Notes: generated by a model from the letters alone, not told the origin. Counted from the stretch's first letter, positions 46,822 through 58,489 are shown. The stretch: DNA of 64,000 nucleotides from Vandiemenella viatica (GCA_031002005.1 JARYHS010006964.1:3286001-3350000); one strand, 5' to 3'. Numbers and translations: made by a program.

Positions 46822-48145
46822 ACTATGGATGTCGGAATGGACGTCTCAGTAAAAAGACAGCAGCCTAGATCCCTGAGTAGGTACTGCCGCACTATATAGG
46901 CGACAGCGGTGACAGTCTCAGTGGTCATCTCATGATGGCACAGCACGAGATATTGTCGGGCACTTCACCTGAAGACATTCATGGTGAAGTAGCAATGCAC
47001 AGCTAGAGTGGAAGCAGTACAACACCACAGAGACTGAAATCATAATGGGGCTATTTCGGCATCTTTATGCTACAAAAGAAAAACAAAGTAAAGAAGGAAT
47101 ATTACAATGGAACAAAACAGTTACTAGTCCAAACCAAAAATAGGCCTGTCAGAACCACAATGGGTCATCCATAAGTAACTGAACAGACTGCTAATATGCA
47201 TTGCAGAGATACCCACTGTATAGATAATTACATCTCGCATGTGACTTCGTGACAAGAACTATAACACAAATGAATCAATAATATAATGCAACACATTTTT
47301 AGCAATCACCTACCTTGAAGTCACTCTCAAAAAATATAAAAATCCTTTAAAAATTTATCTGCAAGTGTTCTCTATATTGATTTCACCTATCCCATTCCGC
47401 ACCCCAGATAGTGATTACACTATATAAGAATAACAAAGGTTGTAGCATAACAACAGAAACGGTACGAGAGAGTTGGTAATGTATCTATATATAAAGATAA
47501 TTATGTTATATGAAGTGGGAGACAGTTGAACATTGTTGGTTCGTGTAGACATGAAAGTTATGACTTCGGTTAGAATAGAATGAATAATTCTGTTCCACGA
47601 ATTCTGCAGTCTACAGGAAAAGAAGTCTAGTTTCCGAATAATTGTTGGTTGGTGACCCCAGTGAGGGAATGTTTTATATTTTTTGAAAGTGAAAGAATAA
47701 ATCTATTGCTTTAACTGATCTGTGTACTTTACTATTTATTAACTTACAAGGTCCTGTGTCATTGCTTTTGAAGGGTGAAATGGTATGGGATCTTTGTGAA
47801 CTTTAATATTCCTGGACTGCCGATAGTATTTTAAAAACCTGTAAATTCACTCTTATATAGTGAAAACACTGGTCTTTCAAATTGTGTTGTATATGATGAA
47901 AAGATCTCCTTTGTTTGAAGATCTCTGTGGCGAGCAGCCGGGTCATTTGGTCGTAGATGTACGAATTTTCGATGGCGTAATATGCCATCATCTTCAGGTA
48001 GCGTCCAGTGGTCGGCGTGCCTAGGCACTGTACGCGACGGAGGTGGCGTACAGACTGATGGCCACTGCTCGACGCGCTGTAACGCACCGCCCCCACCACC
48101 GCCATTGGAGCGCAGCGGCGGGAGTGGGAGGGCGGGGTCGGAGGG

Positions 48146-48153
48146 TATAAATA
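48146..48153 (+). promoter_or_regulatory. TATA box of the gag-only element, right copy
   Basis: TATAAATA about 117 bp upstream of the gag ATG at 48,270, identical to the left-arm copy. It lies in a stretch rich in G and C (48,060-48,150) that contrasts with the intron. Confidence 0.55.
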
Positions 48154-48269
48154 TCGATGCGCGTGGAGCAGACCAGCAGTCACGAGTCGGCTGCCAGCAG
48201 CCAGAGAGGACACTGGTCACTTGCTTGCTACCTGCCTGTTGCCGTGCCTCATATTGAGCCATCTTCGCA

Positions 48270-49386
48270 ATGGGAAGAAACAAGAAGAAGCGAGCATCTA
48301 GTCAGGCGGCAACCAGCCCGCCAGCTACTCCTCTCTCCTCCGATGAGTGCATGGATGCTCTCTCCATGAAACTGGTCTGCGTCCAGCGCAAAATAGCCAG
48401 AGCTTTAGACCGCAAGCGAGCCGGAATCACCCCAACAGATGATTGCCGGCCATGCAGACCAGGGCGAACCACCAGTGGCAAAGGCTGGCGTCTCTGCGAA
48501 AGAAGAGGAATCCAACAAGATGGAAACCTCTGACCCTCCCATGGAGGAGGGGCCTACCGAAGCCATCTGCTATCTCACCAGAGACTGTGTCAGATTAGTC
48601 GGCCGCCTGCAGCGCTGCACGATTCTGCCGCTGTTCGCACAGCCGATAACGTCTGGACTGTGTGTCTATGCAAACTGCATACAAGATTGGAAGGCTATCC
48701 TCACGAAGTTGAGTGAGGAGAATATAATCTTCGTCCTCCTAACTACCGCAACTATACTTGAGCCTCCCAAGGATCTAGTCATCAAGGCAACAGCAACGTC
48801 CACTTCCAGCCAGACCACGACTCCTGACTGGAAGCCGCGAACGGCAACAACAACGTCCACTTCCAGCCAGACCACGACACCTGAATGGAAGCCGCTGACG
48901 CCTGAAATAGCCCAGTGCTTCAACTGCCAGGGCTTCAATTACTATGTCAAACAGTGCACCACAAGACAGAGGTACGTCCGTTGCGGGGAAGAGCACCCGC
49001 CTTTGGCGTGTCCCAGGCCGAGGGAAGATCGAATTTGCTGCAACTGCGGGGGACCACACGCGGCGTGCCATCGCGCGTGTACAAGCCGCAGAAAACTGCA
49101 GCAAAAGAAGAAGACGAGTCAGCAGACCGTCAGATCTCAGGGGGATACCGCCAGTAGGAAGAGCCTGACGAGAAACTCAACTGTCGTTAGAATACCAGTG
49201 GGAATTACAGGGCCAGAAACCCCGACCAACCTCGAGATCGGACCTGCCCGATGCGACCCCCAACCTGACTGCTCACCTGTCCGTTGCCAGGGTAGCTGTG
49301 CACACGGCGCGGATGAGAACCCATGGGGCCCGCAGCTACAAAAATCGTCGAGCTGTACGACCATGAACGCGGCCGCTAAACACTAG
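48270..49386 (+). pseudogene. Gag-like protein with three CCHC knuckles, frame break (right copy)
   Basis: The ATG at 48,270 (MGRNKKKRASSQAATS) is read about 45 codons to ARALDRK. The homologous product then continues one base further on (+1) as SEPESPQQ, SAKEEESNK to a stop at 49,386. The downstream frame is open from about 48,409 and the upstream frame until 48,533, so any shift must fall in that overlap. Knuckles are CFNCQGFNYYVKQC, then YVRCGEEHPPLAC (first Cys lost) and CCNCGGPHAACHRAC. A 57-bp direct repeat at 48,787-48,843 and 48,844-48,900 doubles a Thr/Ser linker. The knuckle damage suggests decay; the long retained frame suggests it was coding until recently. Confidence 0.6.
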
Positions 49387-50299
49387 CTGCCAACTGCTCC
49401 TGAAGAAAACAAGATGCCACCTGAGAAGAAACATCATCCGCGAAGACATACCAAATCTTACTGACATTGGAGTAAATGTCTAACGACAATAAACTCCGCA
49501 TTACTCTGCCATGAAGTTTGCAGTGAATGGGTGTTCTGCAGACCAGCAGTCGCATCCTGGACTGCATTACCTCACGTCGACCACTGGACGCTACCTGAAG
49601 ATGATGACACGTTACGCCATCGAAAATTCGTACATCTACGACCAAATGCCCCTGCTGCACGCCCAAGAGATCTTCAAATATCAGATCCGCCGGAAAAATT
49701 TAGGATTACACTACAAGATCTCCTTTACTAAAAATCATCAAAAGCTTTCATTCAATTGTTAAATTTCAATCCAAGTCTGGGCAACCAGCATTAGGCAATT
49801 CATAGAATGTTTAAGTTAATATACTAATATTAACCAGTTACAGGGCTAATGTCAAATATTTAATTCAATCTTACAAAAAAAAATAATGCTAGTATAGCTA
49901 TCATCATACTGTCTTCGAGTAAGTAAATTTATTTTTGAGTAGACATTTCTTCAGTTGTATAATATTAGTTGCCAAATTGCCAAATAAAGCTGTATTGAAA
50001 ATAAACACCAAAGTTTATGTTTTTAAAATCTGTCTAAATATACAACAGCTCCCCAACTTCCAAACTTCTTAACAAGTACACAAATGTTACCTACGGAATC
50101 AACCATTAAATTGTCAATTAATTAAACTGATTACAAGTATAATCAAACTAGTCAAAACACTGATGACAGCAAAAAAAGCCTAACTCCAGATTTAATTCAA
50201 TACTTCTGATCACAAGAAATAAACTATTTTACACATATATTATAATCAAACAACAAAATAAATGCAGCATCAATGTAACGTATAAAGACCTGACTTTAC

Positions 50300-50854
50300 C
50301 TTTCTTGTGAATTTCTGCTAGTGTATTTATGATGATAGAGTTTCGCCATATCCCCAAAAACTTCAGAGCAATGTGTACATACATATAGGGGAGCTGAAAT
50401 AGCTGAGGTGTGGGTGAACACATGTTTTGTCAGAGAGCACCAAGATATAAAAGTGTCTTCACAGAGCGCACAAGAAAGTTCAACTAATGACGGAACTTCA
50501 AATACAGTTCTTTTGCACTGTTGGTAATGGTGGGCACACAACTTTGTTGGATTTGCGAAAATCTTACTACAGTTTCGGCAAATGTGCAATGGTATATTTA
50601 CCACTTGGTAATGACTAAAAACATGCCTGATTAGCAAGTCTCTTGTCATGAAATATTGAAGACATGTGACACATGTATACTGTGATGGAGTCACCACTGA
50701 CATGATGCCGCCACTAATCTCATTAGATGTACCAATATTTTTCACACCAGATCCCATCAAGAAGGTTTTTATTTCTGGTAATTTCTCCATTACGCTAAAG
50801 CCACTTTCTTCACATCACAGAACTAATTATTTTTTCTGAAGCTCAACATTGGAC
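50300..50854 (-). CDS. C2H2 zinc-finger gene, upstream exon (right copy)
   Basis: This exon mirrors 3,934-4,488. It has the same acceptor (tttttccag) and donor (AAG then gtaaag) and exactly the same length, 555 bp, without a single indel. From the ATG at 50,790 the frame is open for 163 codons plus two bases. About 20 residues differ from the left copy, yet every Cys and His of the four finger motifs is kept (CVTC, CRNC, CAL C in place of CAFC, CTHC). Two in-frame stops precede the ATG, supporting it as the start. The matching array exon would lie towards the gap and is not seen, so this copy may be a fragment or may continue in missing sequence. Confidence 0.65.
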
Positions 50855-51581
50855 CTGGAAAAATAAATACAGAAATCAGTTTCAATTTCGTTATTATAAA
50901 GCATGGATAGATAATTACAAGAAGATATACCAACATAGCTTTTCTGGTATATCAAAAAGTGGTAGAAGTCTTGAAAATTATATTATTAGTAAGGAAAATA
51001 ATAGCCATAATTTCTTTATGGGAACCTGCAAGGAGGTCACAATTATAAATGTGAAAGTTGCAATAAGATGTACATGAAACATGACAAACAACTGCCAGTT
51101 ATACCCACAATCAGTCAGCATCCAGCCATTGATTGATTTAGACTAGGCATGGTCGTCCCACAGTTGACTTTTGGCCTGCCATAGGTCAACATCCCTAACG
51201 CAGAGCAGGATCATTATATGTAATCAACCACAACATTCAACAGCGAAATCAAATACTCCTTTCAATTTCAATGCTTTAAAATAACTATATTTCATTTTTA
51301 ATGATTTATTTCCTCATAGAACATTATTTTTTTTCCAAAGAAAGAAGTACATGCTGCCAGTTTGAAAATTCTATTTCTAAAATTTGGTCACAGCAGGTGA
51401 AAAGATTGGAAACCACTAATTTATACCATAATGATTCATATTAAAAGTATCACATTTTTCAGTGCATCAGCTAAAAAAACATATATGGTATAGAAGCAAG
51501 CAATACATGAAATATGTACATATAATATGATGCATTACAATGAACAAATGACATAAGAATTTTCTAAGCGAGTATCTAGTT

Positions 51582-53263
51582 AACTGGTTCAGTGAAAGCA
51601 TTAGGGACAATGAATCAGAAACAGGAGGGTCTAATTCAGAGAACGAGCTTAACAACACAATTAGAAATGATGATAGTAAAAAATTTGATATCCATCCTGA
51701 GGAAATCATGAAGGAAATAAGAAAGCTGAAAAAACATAAAGGGGCTGGTGAAGATAATATTACTACAGATATTTTAAAGATAGTCGGATGTGACATTGTA
51801 CCTGATCTTGAAATATTATTTAAATTGGGTCTAGACACTTGCTGCTTACCACAGGACTGGAAAAGTGCAATAGTAGTACCGGTACAAAAGGGAGGGGTGA
51901 GAAATAGAGTTGAGAATTACAGGCCAATCAGTTTGACATCAGTGGTAGGTAAATTAATGGAAAGATTGATATGTAACCACATCAGAAATATATGTGAGGA
52001 ACGTAATTCGTTTTCAAGCAGGCAACATGGTTTCAGGCAAGAATATTCATGCGATTCTCAGTTGGTGGGATGGACAAGGGAGGCCAAATTGATAGTGTAG
52101 CACTAGATCTGTCTAAGGCGTTTGACAGAGTAAGCCAAAAAATGGTAGTAAATAAGGTAAAAACCATTGGAGTGGATAAGAAAGTCATTTGCTCGGTAGA
52201 AGAATTTTTAAAAGGTAGAAAACAGAAAGTTAGGGTAGGAAATATAGTATCAAAAGAAGTGGAAGTAAAAATGGGAGTGCCACAGGGTAGAGTATTGGGA
52301 CCATTGCTATTCATTATTCTAATGAATAATTGTGTTGATTGTTTACTATCTGAAATTAGATTGTTTGCAGATGACATAATGCTGTATAAAAGAATCAAAA
52401 CGATAGAGGATTGTAAACAGTTGCAGGGTGATCTGGACAGGATATCTAATTGGGTTGGTAAACATGGAATGAAGATAAATGCTAAGGAGAGTCAGCTTAT
52501 TAGATACACAAATAAAAAACAAAAGGTTAATTATGAATATAAGGTGGGGAAAGAATTGCTTGCTGAAGACTTGAAATGCAAATATCTTGGAATTACTTTT
52601 GATAACAAACTTAACTGGGCAGGACACATAGGACAGGTGGTAGGAAAAGGTTTCAAAGTTCTGCACTTGTTGGAGAGAGTGATGAGGGGATGTACGAGAG
52701 AAGTCAAGGAATAGGGTTACAAAACTTTGGTCAGACCATTGCTCGAATATGGTAGTGTAGTATGGGACCCTCATTTTACGTATCAAATACAGGGGTTGGA
52801 GAGGGTGCAAAGAAGGGCTGCTAGATTTGTTTCTGGAAATTATCGCAGAATGCAATCAGTAACGGATATGATAAAGGAGCTGGAATGGGATACATTGCAA
52901 GACAGGAGGAGGATGAGGAGGGTCATGGGAGTGTACAGGGCATATACTGGTGATGAGGCATGGAAAGATATTGCAATAGGTATGAAAAGTAGTGCATGGA
53001 AGGGAAAAGATGATCATGACCAAAAGCTGACACTCGATTTCATGCACAAGGGTGTGGGAAGATTCTCTTTTTTAGGTAAGGGTGTCAGGGATTGGAATGA
53101 GTTACCAAGAGAAATGATGAATAATTTACCGAAAACGTTGAAGGAATTTAAAGATAAAATTTGTAGAGGGCAAATGTAGGTGTGTGCAGGATAGGGAGAA
53201 GATGGGTGTGTACGGATATTGCCACCGGAGCCTGTGCTCCATTGCAATTAAATTAAATTAAAT
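51582..53263 (+). mobile_element. CR1-like LINE, best-preserved copy
   Basis: A 5'-truncated copy present only in the right arm. Left-arm sequence at about 3,190-3,230 is the empty site: tctagtt joins directly to atgtcaatt. It ends gagcctgtgctccattgcaa followed by attaaattaaatt. No clear target duplication is visible, as is common for CR1. It encodes RT motifs YRPISLTSVVGKLMERL, FRQEYSCDSQLV, MGVPQGRVLGPLLF and LFADDIMLYKR. The C-terminal domain has LLEYGSVVWDPHF and RDWNELPREMM. A small deletion near 52,065 and a stop at 52,712 break the frame. Confidence 0.8.
51708..53179 (+). pseudogene. CR1-like reverse transcriptase, broken frame
   Basis: Three consecutive frames (51,708-52,100, 52,049-52,714, 52,727-53,179) give one RT plus C-terminal domain, ending DKICRGQM at 53,179. 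The catalytic FADD is intact, and the PQG motif is followed by Arg where Ser is usual. Compared with the spacer copy, about 23 bp are missing at the first junction. The second break is one stop codon after CTREVKE. The AP-endonuclease part is absent because of 5' truncation. Confidence 0.7.
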
Positions 53264-54380
53264 TATGTCAATTATTAAAGGAAAATCTTAGTGATAAATA
53301 TGATTAAGAATATGCAATGAGAAAGAAAGGGAAGTAGCAGGCAGAGAGTGAAGTGTGATTATTTACAGGGTAGTTTGACTGACTGATACACATGTAAAGC
53401 ACCAATCAACCACGGCCTAGCTCAACAGGTACAACAGGAGACAACAAACGTGGAGAACACATTTAAAACAGACACAGGGAATACTATAGACTAACTGCAA
53501 AGGCTTGCAAGGTATTTTCACACTGCTATCAAATGAGTAGTGAGAATTGTACAGAAAACTATACTTAGGAGACAAAAACAGACACCAGACATCTTATTTC
53601 ACTTCCTGCTCCTATTTTTTGTAAATAAATACAGAGCTCTACCTTTGCTACATAACCTGATACTCAATGGCTACAACAAGGTCAAGCGCCATAGTTTATT
53701 AAACGGAGGTACACAAAATCAGATCATCTTCTTCCGTTATCATAAATAAACAAAGCAGAAGTTTCAGGCGCTCATCACATCTATGGTACTAAGAGGAAAA
53801 CATAGATCAGTGTTTTATTAACATATAATTTCTCAGTGAGAAAAACACATCTTACTAGTGCAACACATTTAAAAAAAAAAAAAAAAAAACAGGCAGTAAA
53901 CTTGTGCTGGTACTTGCTGTAACTAATATCAAAACATTGATTGTGCCTTATATAGTGTCCTATCTTCTCTTGTTTTAATATAAGTATTTATCAGTTAGTG
54001 CCTTTTGTTGACAAACACATATGTAATACATTCTTAAAACTTCACATTTAATGCTGTCTACGTGACAATGGCAAGATATTCAAGACAATAACAACAGACA
54101 ACTACAAATTGGAGATCTCAGTACTACAGCAAACTGCAATCAGATAACCACAAATAAATAGAAACAAAACAATGAGAGAGCACACTCGGTACAGCACATA
54201 CTAAGTAAATGGCAACCCAGGGATAGATTTCACTCAGTCACACCGAACACAACAAAATATAATTAATGAGTTGTCAGGTAAGCCTATGTTTTCTAAACCA
54301 CAAAGTTAACATTTCCGCATCGATGTATTACACTGTCAACATAATTTAAAAAACTAATTCAACGTGGTAAAATTCTTCTA

Positions 54381-54644
54381 GGGTCTACTGGAGATCGCGA
54401 TTCCGCTACAACAATATTCAGTATTATCGTCGGAATACTTCTGTAGTCAGTCGCAACACATATTATTTTTCAATCAGTAATTCCGTTGCAATACAGACTG
54501 GGACATTATTTTCAAGTAGAAATTAGGTTGTAATACAGCCTGGACGACCCTGAAACCGTTAAATGTACTTCGGAAAGAATTGCGTTTGACCACTGCAGTA
54601 TTATGATGACAACTCCAGGCGGAATCGCGATCTCCAGTAATCCC
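54381..54644. mobile_element. MITE with 26-bp inverted ends, absent from left arm
   Basis: A 264-bp element whose ends match at 24 of 26 positions; the shared core is tactggagatcgcgattccg. It is flanked by ttcttcta (54,373-54,380) and ttcttcca (54,645-54,652). The left arm has only one ttcttcca here (complement near 2,060), so it shows the empty site and an 8-bp target duplication with one later substitution. An 8-bp duplication fits hAT, P or Merlin elements; GGG-starting ends are not typical hAT. It has no coding sequence. Confidence 0.8.
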
Positions 54645-54934
54645 TTCTTCCACACTACAATCATAGATTCTGTACAGATATGTTGATCGTATGTTTGAAT
54701 TAATGAAACAAGACTTACTTAACTTCAGGCGAACATTATTCTAACTAAGGTTACATTTCTTAGAAGGAGCAAGAGCTGCTTTAAGATTGTACAACGCTTA
54801 CCTCACAACCAAAACACACTTTATAAGTATTCACTGGGAGCATCAACAAACTTTGAGTCTCCGAGTTGTTATAAGAAATACATGTTAATGACGTTATGGA
54901 AGCCTCCTTAAATACTAGAAGGAAAGAAACCTAC

Positions 54935-54970
54935 CTCCTGGTTAATGCATGTTACATTTATTGCCTCCAT
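54935..54970 (-). CDS. Candidate short 5' coding exon, right copy
   Basis: The partner of 1,749-1,784: ggcATGG start, 12 codons reading MEAINVTCINQE, donor GAG then GTAGG. Length and splice site are retained. The same reservation applies: a phase-0 donor does not join the 50,854 acceptor in the finger frame without another exon. Confidence 0.25.
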
Positions 54971-55675
54971 GCCACTTCCTCACTCGAATTTACGCCGCAA
55001 TGAATGATCCCACAGCAAACACACACCATCCACCATGAATCAGCTGATATGAAATATACAATTGCAAAGATACTGCACGACGATAGGCTAACGCTCCACT
55101 CTTGGTTTACTGTACTGATTAATGGCCGTAGCTGAAGTAGTCCAGACAAAATATATAACAACAAAATACTCTCATTTAAAATTGAAAAATCAATTTCGTC
55201 GGGGTTTGACAAAGTCCTGGAGTATTAGTGTGTAAATACTTTAAATGAATGTTTAAAACTTTTTTCAACAAGTATTTCTCCTTATTTCCACACTGAAATT
55301 AATCCTGGCTTAGCACTTGTCTAAATTGTGGGTAACTCGACAAATGTTGACATGTTCACTGCAATTTTTTGTTTCTATCCAAACGATTTGCAGATAACTA
55401 GTAATAAACTCCTATAGGCAACAAATTGGAAATTGAGTTATTATGTGATACGAAATCAACATTTAAAAAAATAAAATATGAAATTTTCATGTTTACATAT
55501 TAATCTTAATTTAAATAGGATGATGTATATCTGTTAATTACTAAAGATATTAATTGTAACTACATTTGTTACGTATAGAATTTCAGCAAAAGGTAATCTG
55601 GGTGTAATTAATTTTTCTTCTTATCATTACATTACGTCATATGCAACTCATACAGAGAAAATATTAACGGCTCAA

Positions 55676-57251
55676 CCCCTTAACTGCTAGGTATTGCCCG
55701 ACAGAGTCCTCTCTGCTTGCTCCTTTGTTATCCTCTAAGCCGACTACCTGTGCTGAGAGGCCGCGATCGGCCGATACCTTCCCTGCTGAGTACGGCACGC
55801 GGCCAGGACTGCTCTGTGCTGAATATTTGTGAGGCTTGGTATGTGACGGCCTTCCGTTTTCGCTTTGCGTTTTGAAACCCCAGATACAAAATAAATGCAG
55901 TTACCCTGACATCTAAGGATTTTCAATTTATAGCTCCTCTAAAAGTGAATGTCCGCGTAGACAAACATACAGGCAGTTCATATGCTAAATAGATAATACA
56001 GCAACTGAAATGTGTTTGGTATTGTTGTTTGTTGGCGCAGTAATTCATCAGGAGAAAATTTCGAAGTTAAGTATTCGAATACCTTTCACAAACTCTGCGT
56101 ATATTTTCTATCCTTCTTTTAGTTCTTGGCTTTAGACCGTCACTGGCGAAGTTAAAAACATTTTTTCCCCAATTTCTTGTATTTCACATAGTTTTAGAGG
56201 CGTATAAATATAATGTAATTGTTACAGGGTAGTTACCCATGGTTCACAATTTTCTGATTTCGTGTAACAAGCCTCCAAACATGGTACAACACACAGTATT
56301 ACTGTAAATTGCACGTTCTGTGTTTGTACCTGGTTTCTGGACGCACTTTCTGTTTCGAACATCCAGCGCATCTACGCGTTGGCATGCTCTGCTTGGAATT
56401 TTTAATGTGAATAATATTTCGAAAATGTCTTCCAGTAAATCCGTCCACCTTGAAAATCTAGAGTGAACTAATTCTGGCGTATTTGTCTTGGTATATAAAT
56501 AAAATCTATAAGTTCCTTCAGCAATAGATTTCATAAGATCTTCTGTTAAAAATACTCTGAAAAATGACAGAATGCTGAAATTTTGACCTAATCCATATAT
56601 GTGTCCTGCAACTGAATCGTCTATCGCATGCACAAATGGACGAGAATCTCATTTCTTCCGGTCAAAGCTGTCACTATAGCGTCCTCTTTTTCCTCACATT
56701 TAGCTCTCTCTATATGAAGCTGCAGATAATGAGAATGTTTACCTCGTGTGGAGACAGACGGTTGTTTTCCACTAGCAGATGTACAAGGCTTAGGATTATT
56801 ACGTCAAGATCCTATTTAATTGAAGGGTCCTCACTATCATCCATATCAAAGATATCTTTCTCACTGTCGTTTCTAGTAAGAATCTCAATGACTCCTTCTT
56901 TTGTACAAACACGACGGCGAACTATTTTCTCAGTAAAAACTGAGATGAAAATAGCAACACAAATAAGATCGCAACAGCAGATACTCACGGGCCGAACGTT
57001 GGAAAGCAATTAACCAGCTGGGGTGGAAAATACGGCTACATGACCTGGTCGCTAAGTAGCTCGCGCGTTAACGCGTCCAGAGCACACAGGGACCAGAGCG
57101 GCCGGACGTCTTAACACGTCCAGAGCACAGACAACGTGGCAAGGCGGCGCGTGTATATATGTCCAGAGCACCTGAGGGCGCGTAAACGCGTCCAGAGCAC
57201 CTGGGCGCAGTAAAATCCACGCGCATTCAAGCGTTTATAGCAGTCAAAGGG
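55676..57251 (-). mobile_element. piggyBac-like element, internally deleted
   Basis: A 1,576-bp element with ends ccccttaactgcta (55,676) and, inverted, ccctttgactgcta (to 57,251), matching at 12 of 14. TTAA flanks the right end (57,252-57,255) and TCAA the left (55,672-55,675), consistent with a TTAA target. The right subterminal region carries four exact copies of gtccagagcac (57,075, 57,118, 57,161, 57,189). Transposase remnants on the minus strand are joined across a missing core. Confidence 0.7.
56244..57009 (-). pseudogene. piggyBac-like transposase remnant
   Basis: The minus strand first reads a Cys/Ile-rich stretch ending in an acidic tract (DSEKDIFDMDDSEDPSIK, 56,880-56,815). Near 56,600 follows FRVFLTEDLMKSIAEGTY, like the start of the piggyBac core. 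Soon afterwards comes a Cys-containing tail with GTNTERAIYSNTVCC, comparable to the C-terminal Cys-rich domain. The catalytic middle is deleted. The ID rests on weak protein similarity plus the TTAA-type ends of the element. Confidence 0.5.
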
Positions 57252-57424
57252 TTAAAAGCGAATAATGAGAATTATGTGTTGGAAATTACGACTCTTGACA
57301 TTGCTAGCACAGCAGATATCCAGATTGATGTGGTTTGTAGTCACCAATTATGTTCTATTCTTATGATTGAAGGATTGAGGAGGAATTTTTGTTGTCAACC
57401 TCGGCATAACGATTGGAACTTTCA

Positions 57425-57620
57425 AAGCACTTCATTTTTTGAGAGTGATGAGGGGATGTACCAGAAAAGTAAGGGAAGTTGGTTCTCAACCTTGGTTGCA
57501 CAGCTGCTCGAATTTTGTGTCTGTAGTGTGGGAACCACTTTTTGGGCACTAAATGTAGACATTGGAGCGATTGTAAAAGGGGGCAGATAAAATTGTCTCT
57601 GGAAATGTGAAAATAGATGT
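57425..57620 (+). mobile_element. CR1-like LINE fragment
   Basis: A short relic with gagagtgatgaggggatgta, cagctgctcgaatttt and aattgtctctggaaatg, matching the C-terminal RT region of the family at about 52,670-52,840. All frames are broken. From 57,620 to 58,490 nothing is recognised. Confidence 0.6.
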
Positions 57621-58489
57621 ATAGAGAAATTTAAGGGGATATAAATTAGTGACATGTATACCGATACCTATTTGAAAACGGAAAATAAATTTTGAAAATG
57701 GTACCAAGATTATATATCCTTCTCCAGGTTTCATTACTGAAGCGACCTTCAGTGGTTTCAAAATACTGAAAAGTTTAGAAATATTATTTTCCCTGCGGTT
57801 TAATGCAAGTGCATCAGTCATTATTTTAAAATGACTCGTGATAATCAAAATTCTGCTGCTGCAACCGAGCAAGTGATCAACTACGCGTAGACTCTCCTCA
57901 GCGCTGCTACATGAGAAATAAAAGGCCTCACCGCAGTGTTACCAGCTCACCACCAGCTGGGCAGTCGCAGCCGGACTCGCAGACTAAGTGTACGATAAAC
58001 AGCAACACTTTCCATCCCATTTCGGCTGCATTTTCAGTGAACTTACAACATCTGGGACAATATATAACAGTATTGCGTGTAGAAGAAGCTACGTTCTATG
58101 TTGTGTGCCAGCCAGTTTGAAATATACTGCATTAAAACAGATATTTACTAGTAGCAGCTGTTTTCATTCCGCAAATCTTTCTAATCAAACAACACTGAGG
58201 TAAAGAAAAATTCAACGCATCCTGTTTTCAATCTATTATGTCTTTAAAAGACTTTGATTGCCATCCGCAGGAAATAGTCCTATACAGTTTAGTAATTCGG
58301 CATCATTTGATTAACTGGTGTCAGCGATAGAAGATCGTTATCCTGACAGAAGAAACATCAAGAGGAAGTCGATAACGGACAAGTTAGTAAACCGCCGACT
58401 AAATAGACGATCAATAACTAAACAATCGGCCATCCAGCGTAATATGCGGGACTGAAAGCCTGCACCACAGAGTACCAAAACAGTTACTT

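Larger units (their letters stand above)
47913..49714 (+). mobile_element. Gag-only retroelement with inverted ends, right copy
   Basis: This 1,802-bp copy has the same 12-bp flanking repeats (aagatctccttt at 47,901-47,912 and 49,715-49,726) as the left-arm copy, so insertion preceded duplication. Inverted end segments lie at 47,914-48,019 and 49,573-49,678. The order is end segment, GC-rich promoter region with TATA box, gag ORF, inverted end segment, then 36 bp unique to the 3' end. It is 36 bp longer than the left copy; a 57-bp tandem duplication before the knuckles is partly offset by small deletions. Confidence 0.65.
43971..55790 (-). repeat. Right arm of the large inverted duplication
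   Basis: This is the reverse-complement partner of 965-10,876, beginning at the gap edge. Extra sequence relative to the left arm: a poly-A tract (44,101-44,128), a CR1-like LINE (51,582-53,263) and a 264-bp MITE (54,381-54,644). It lacks about 120 bp of the foldback element. Unlisted parts (43,971-45,889, 46,822-47,900, 49,727-50,299, 50,855-51,581 and 53,264-54,380) match the intron-like sequence of the left arm and hold no other gene I can see. Confidence 0.9.
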
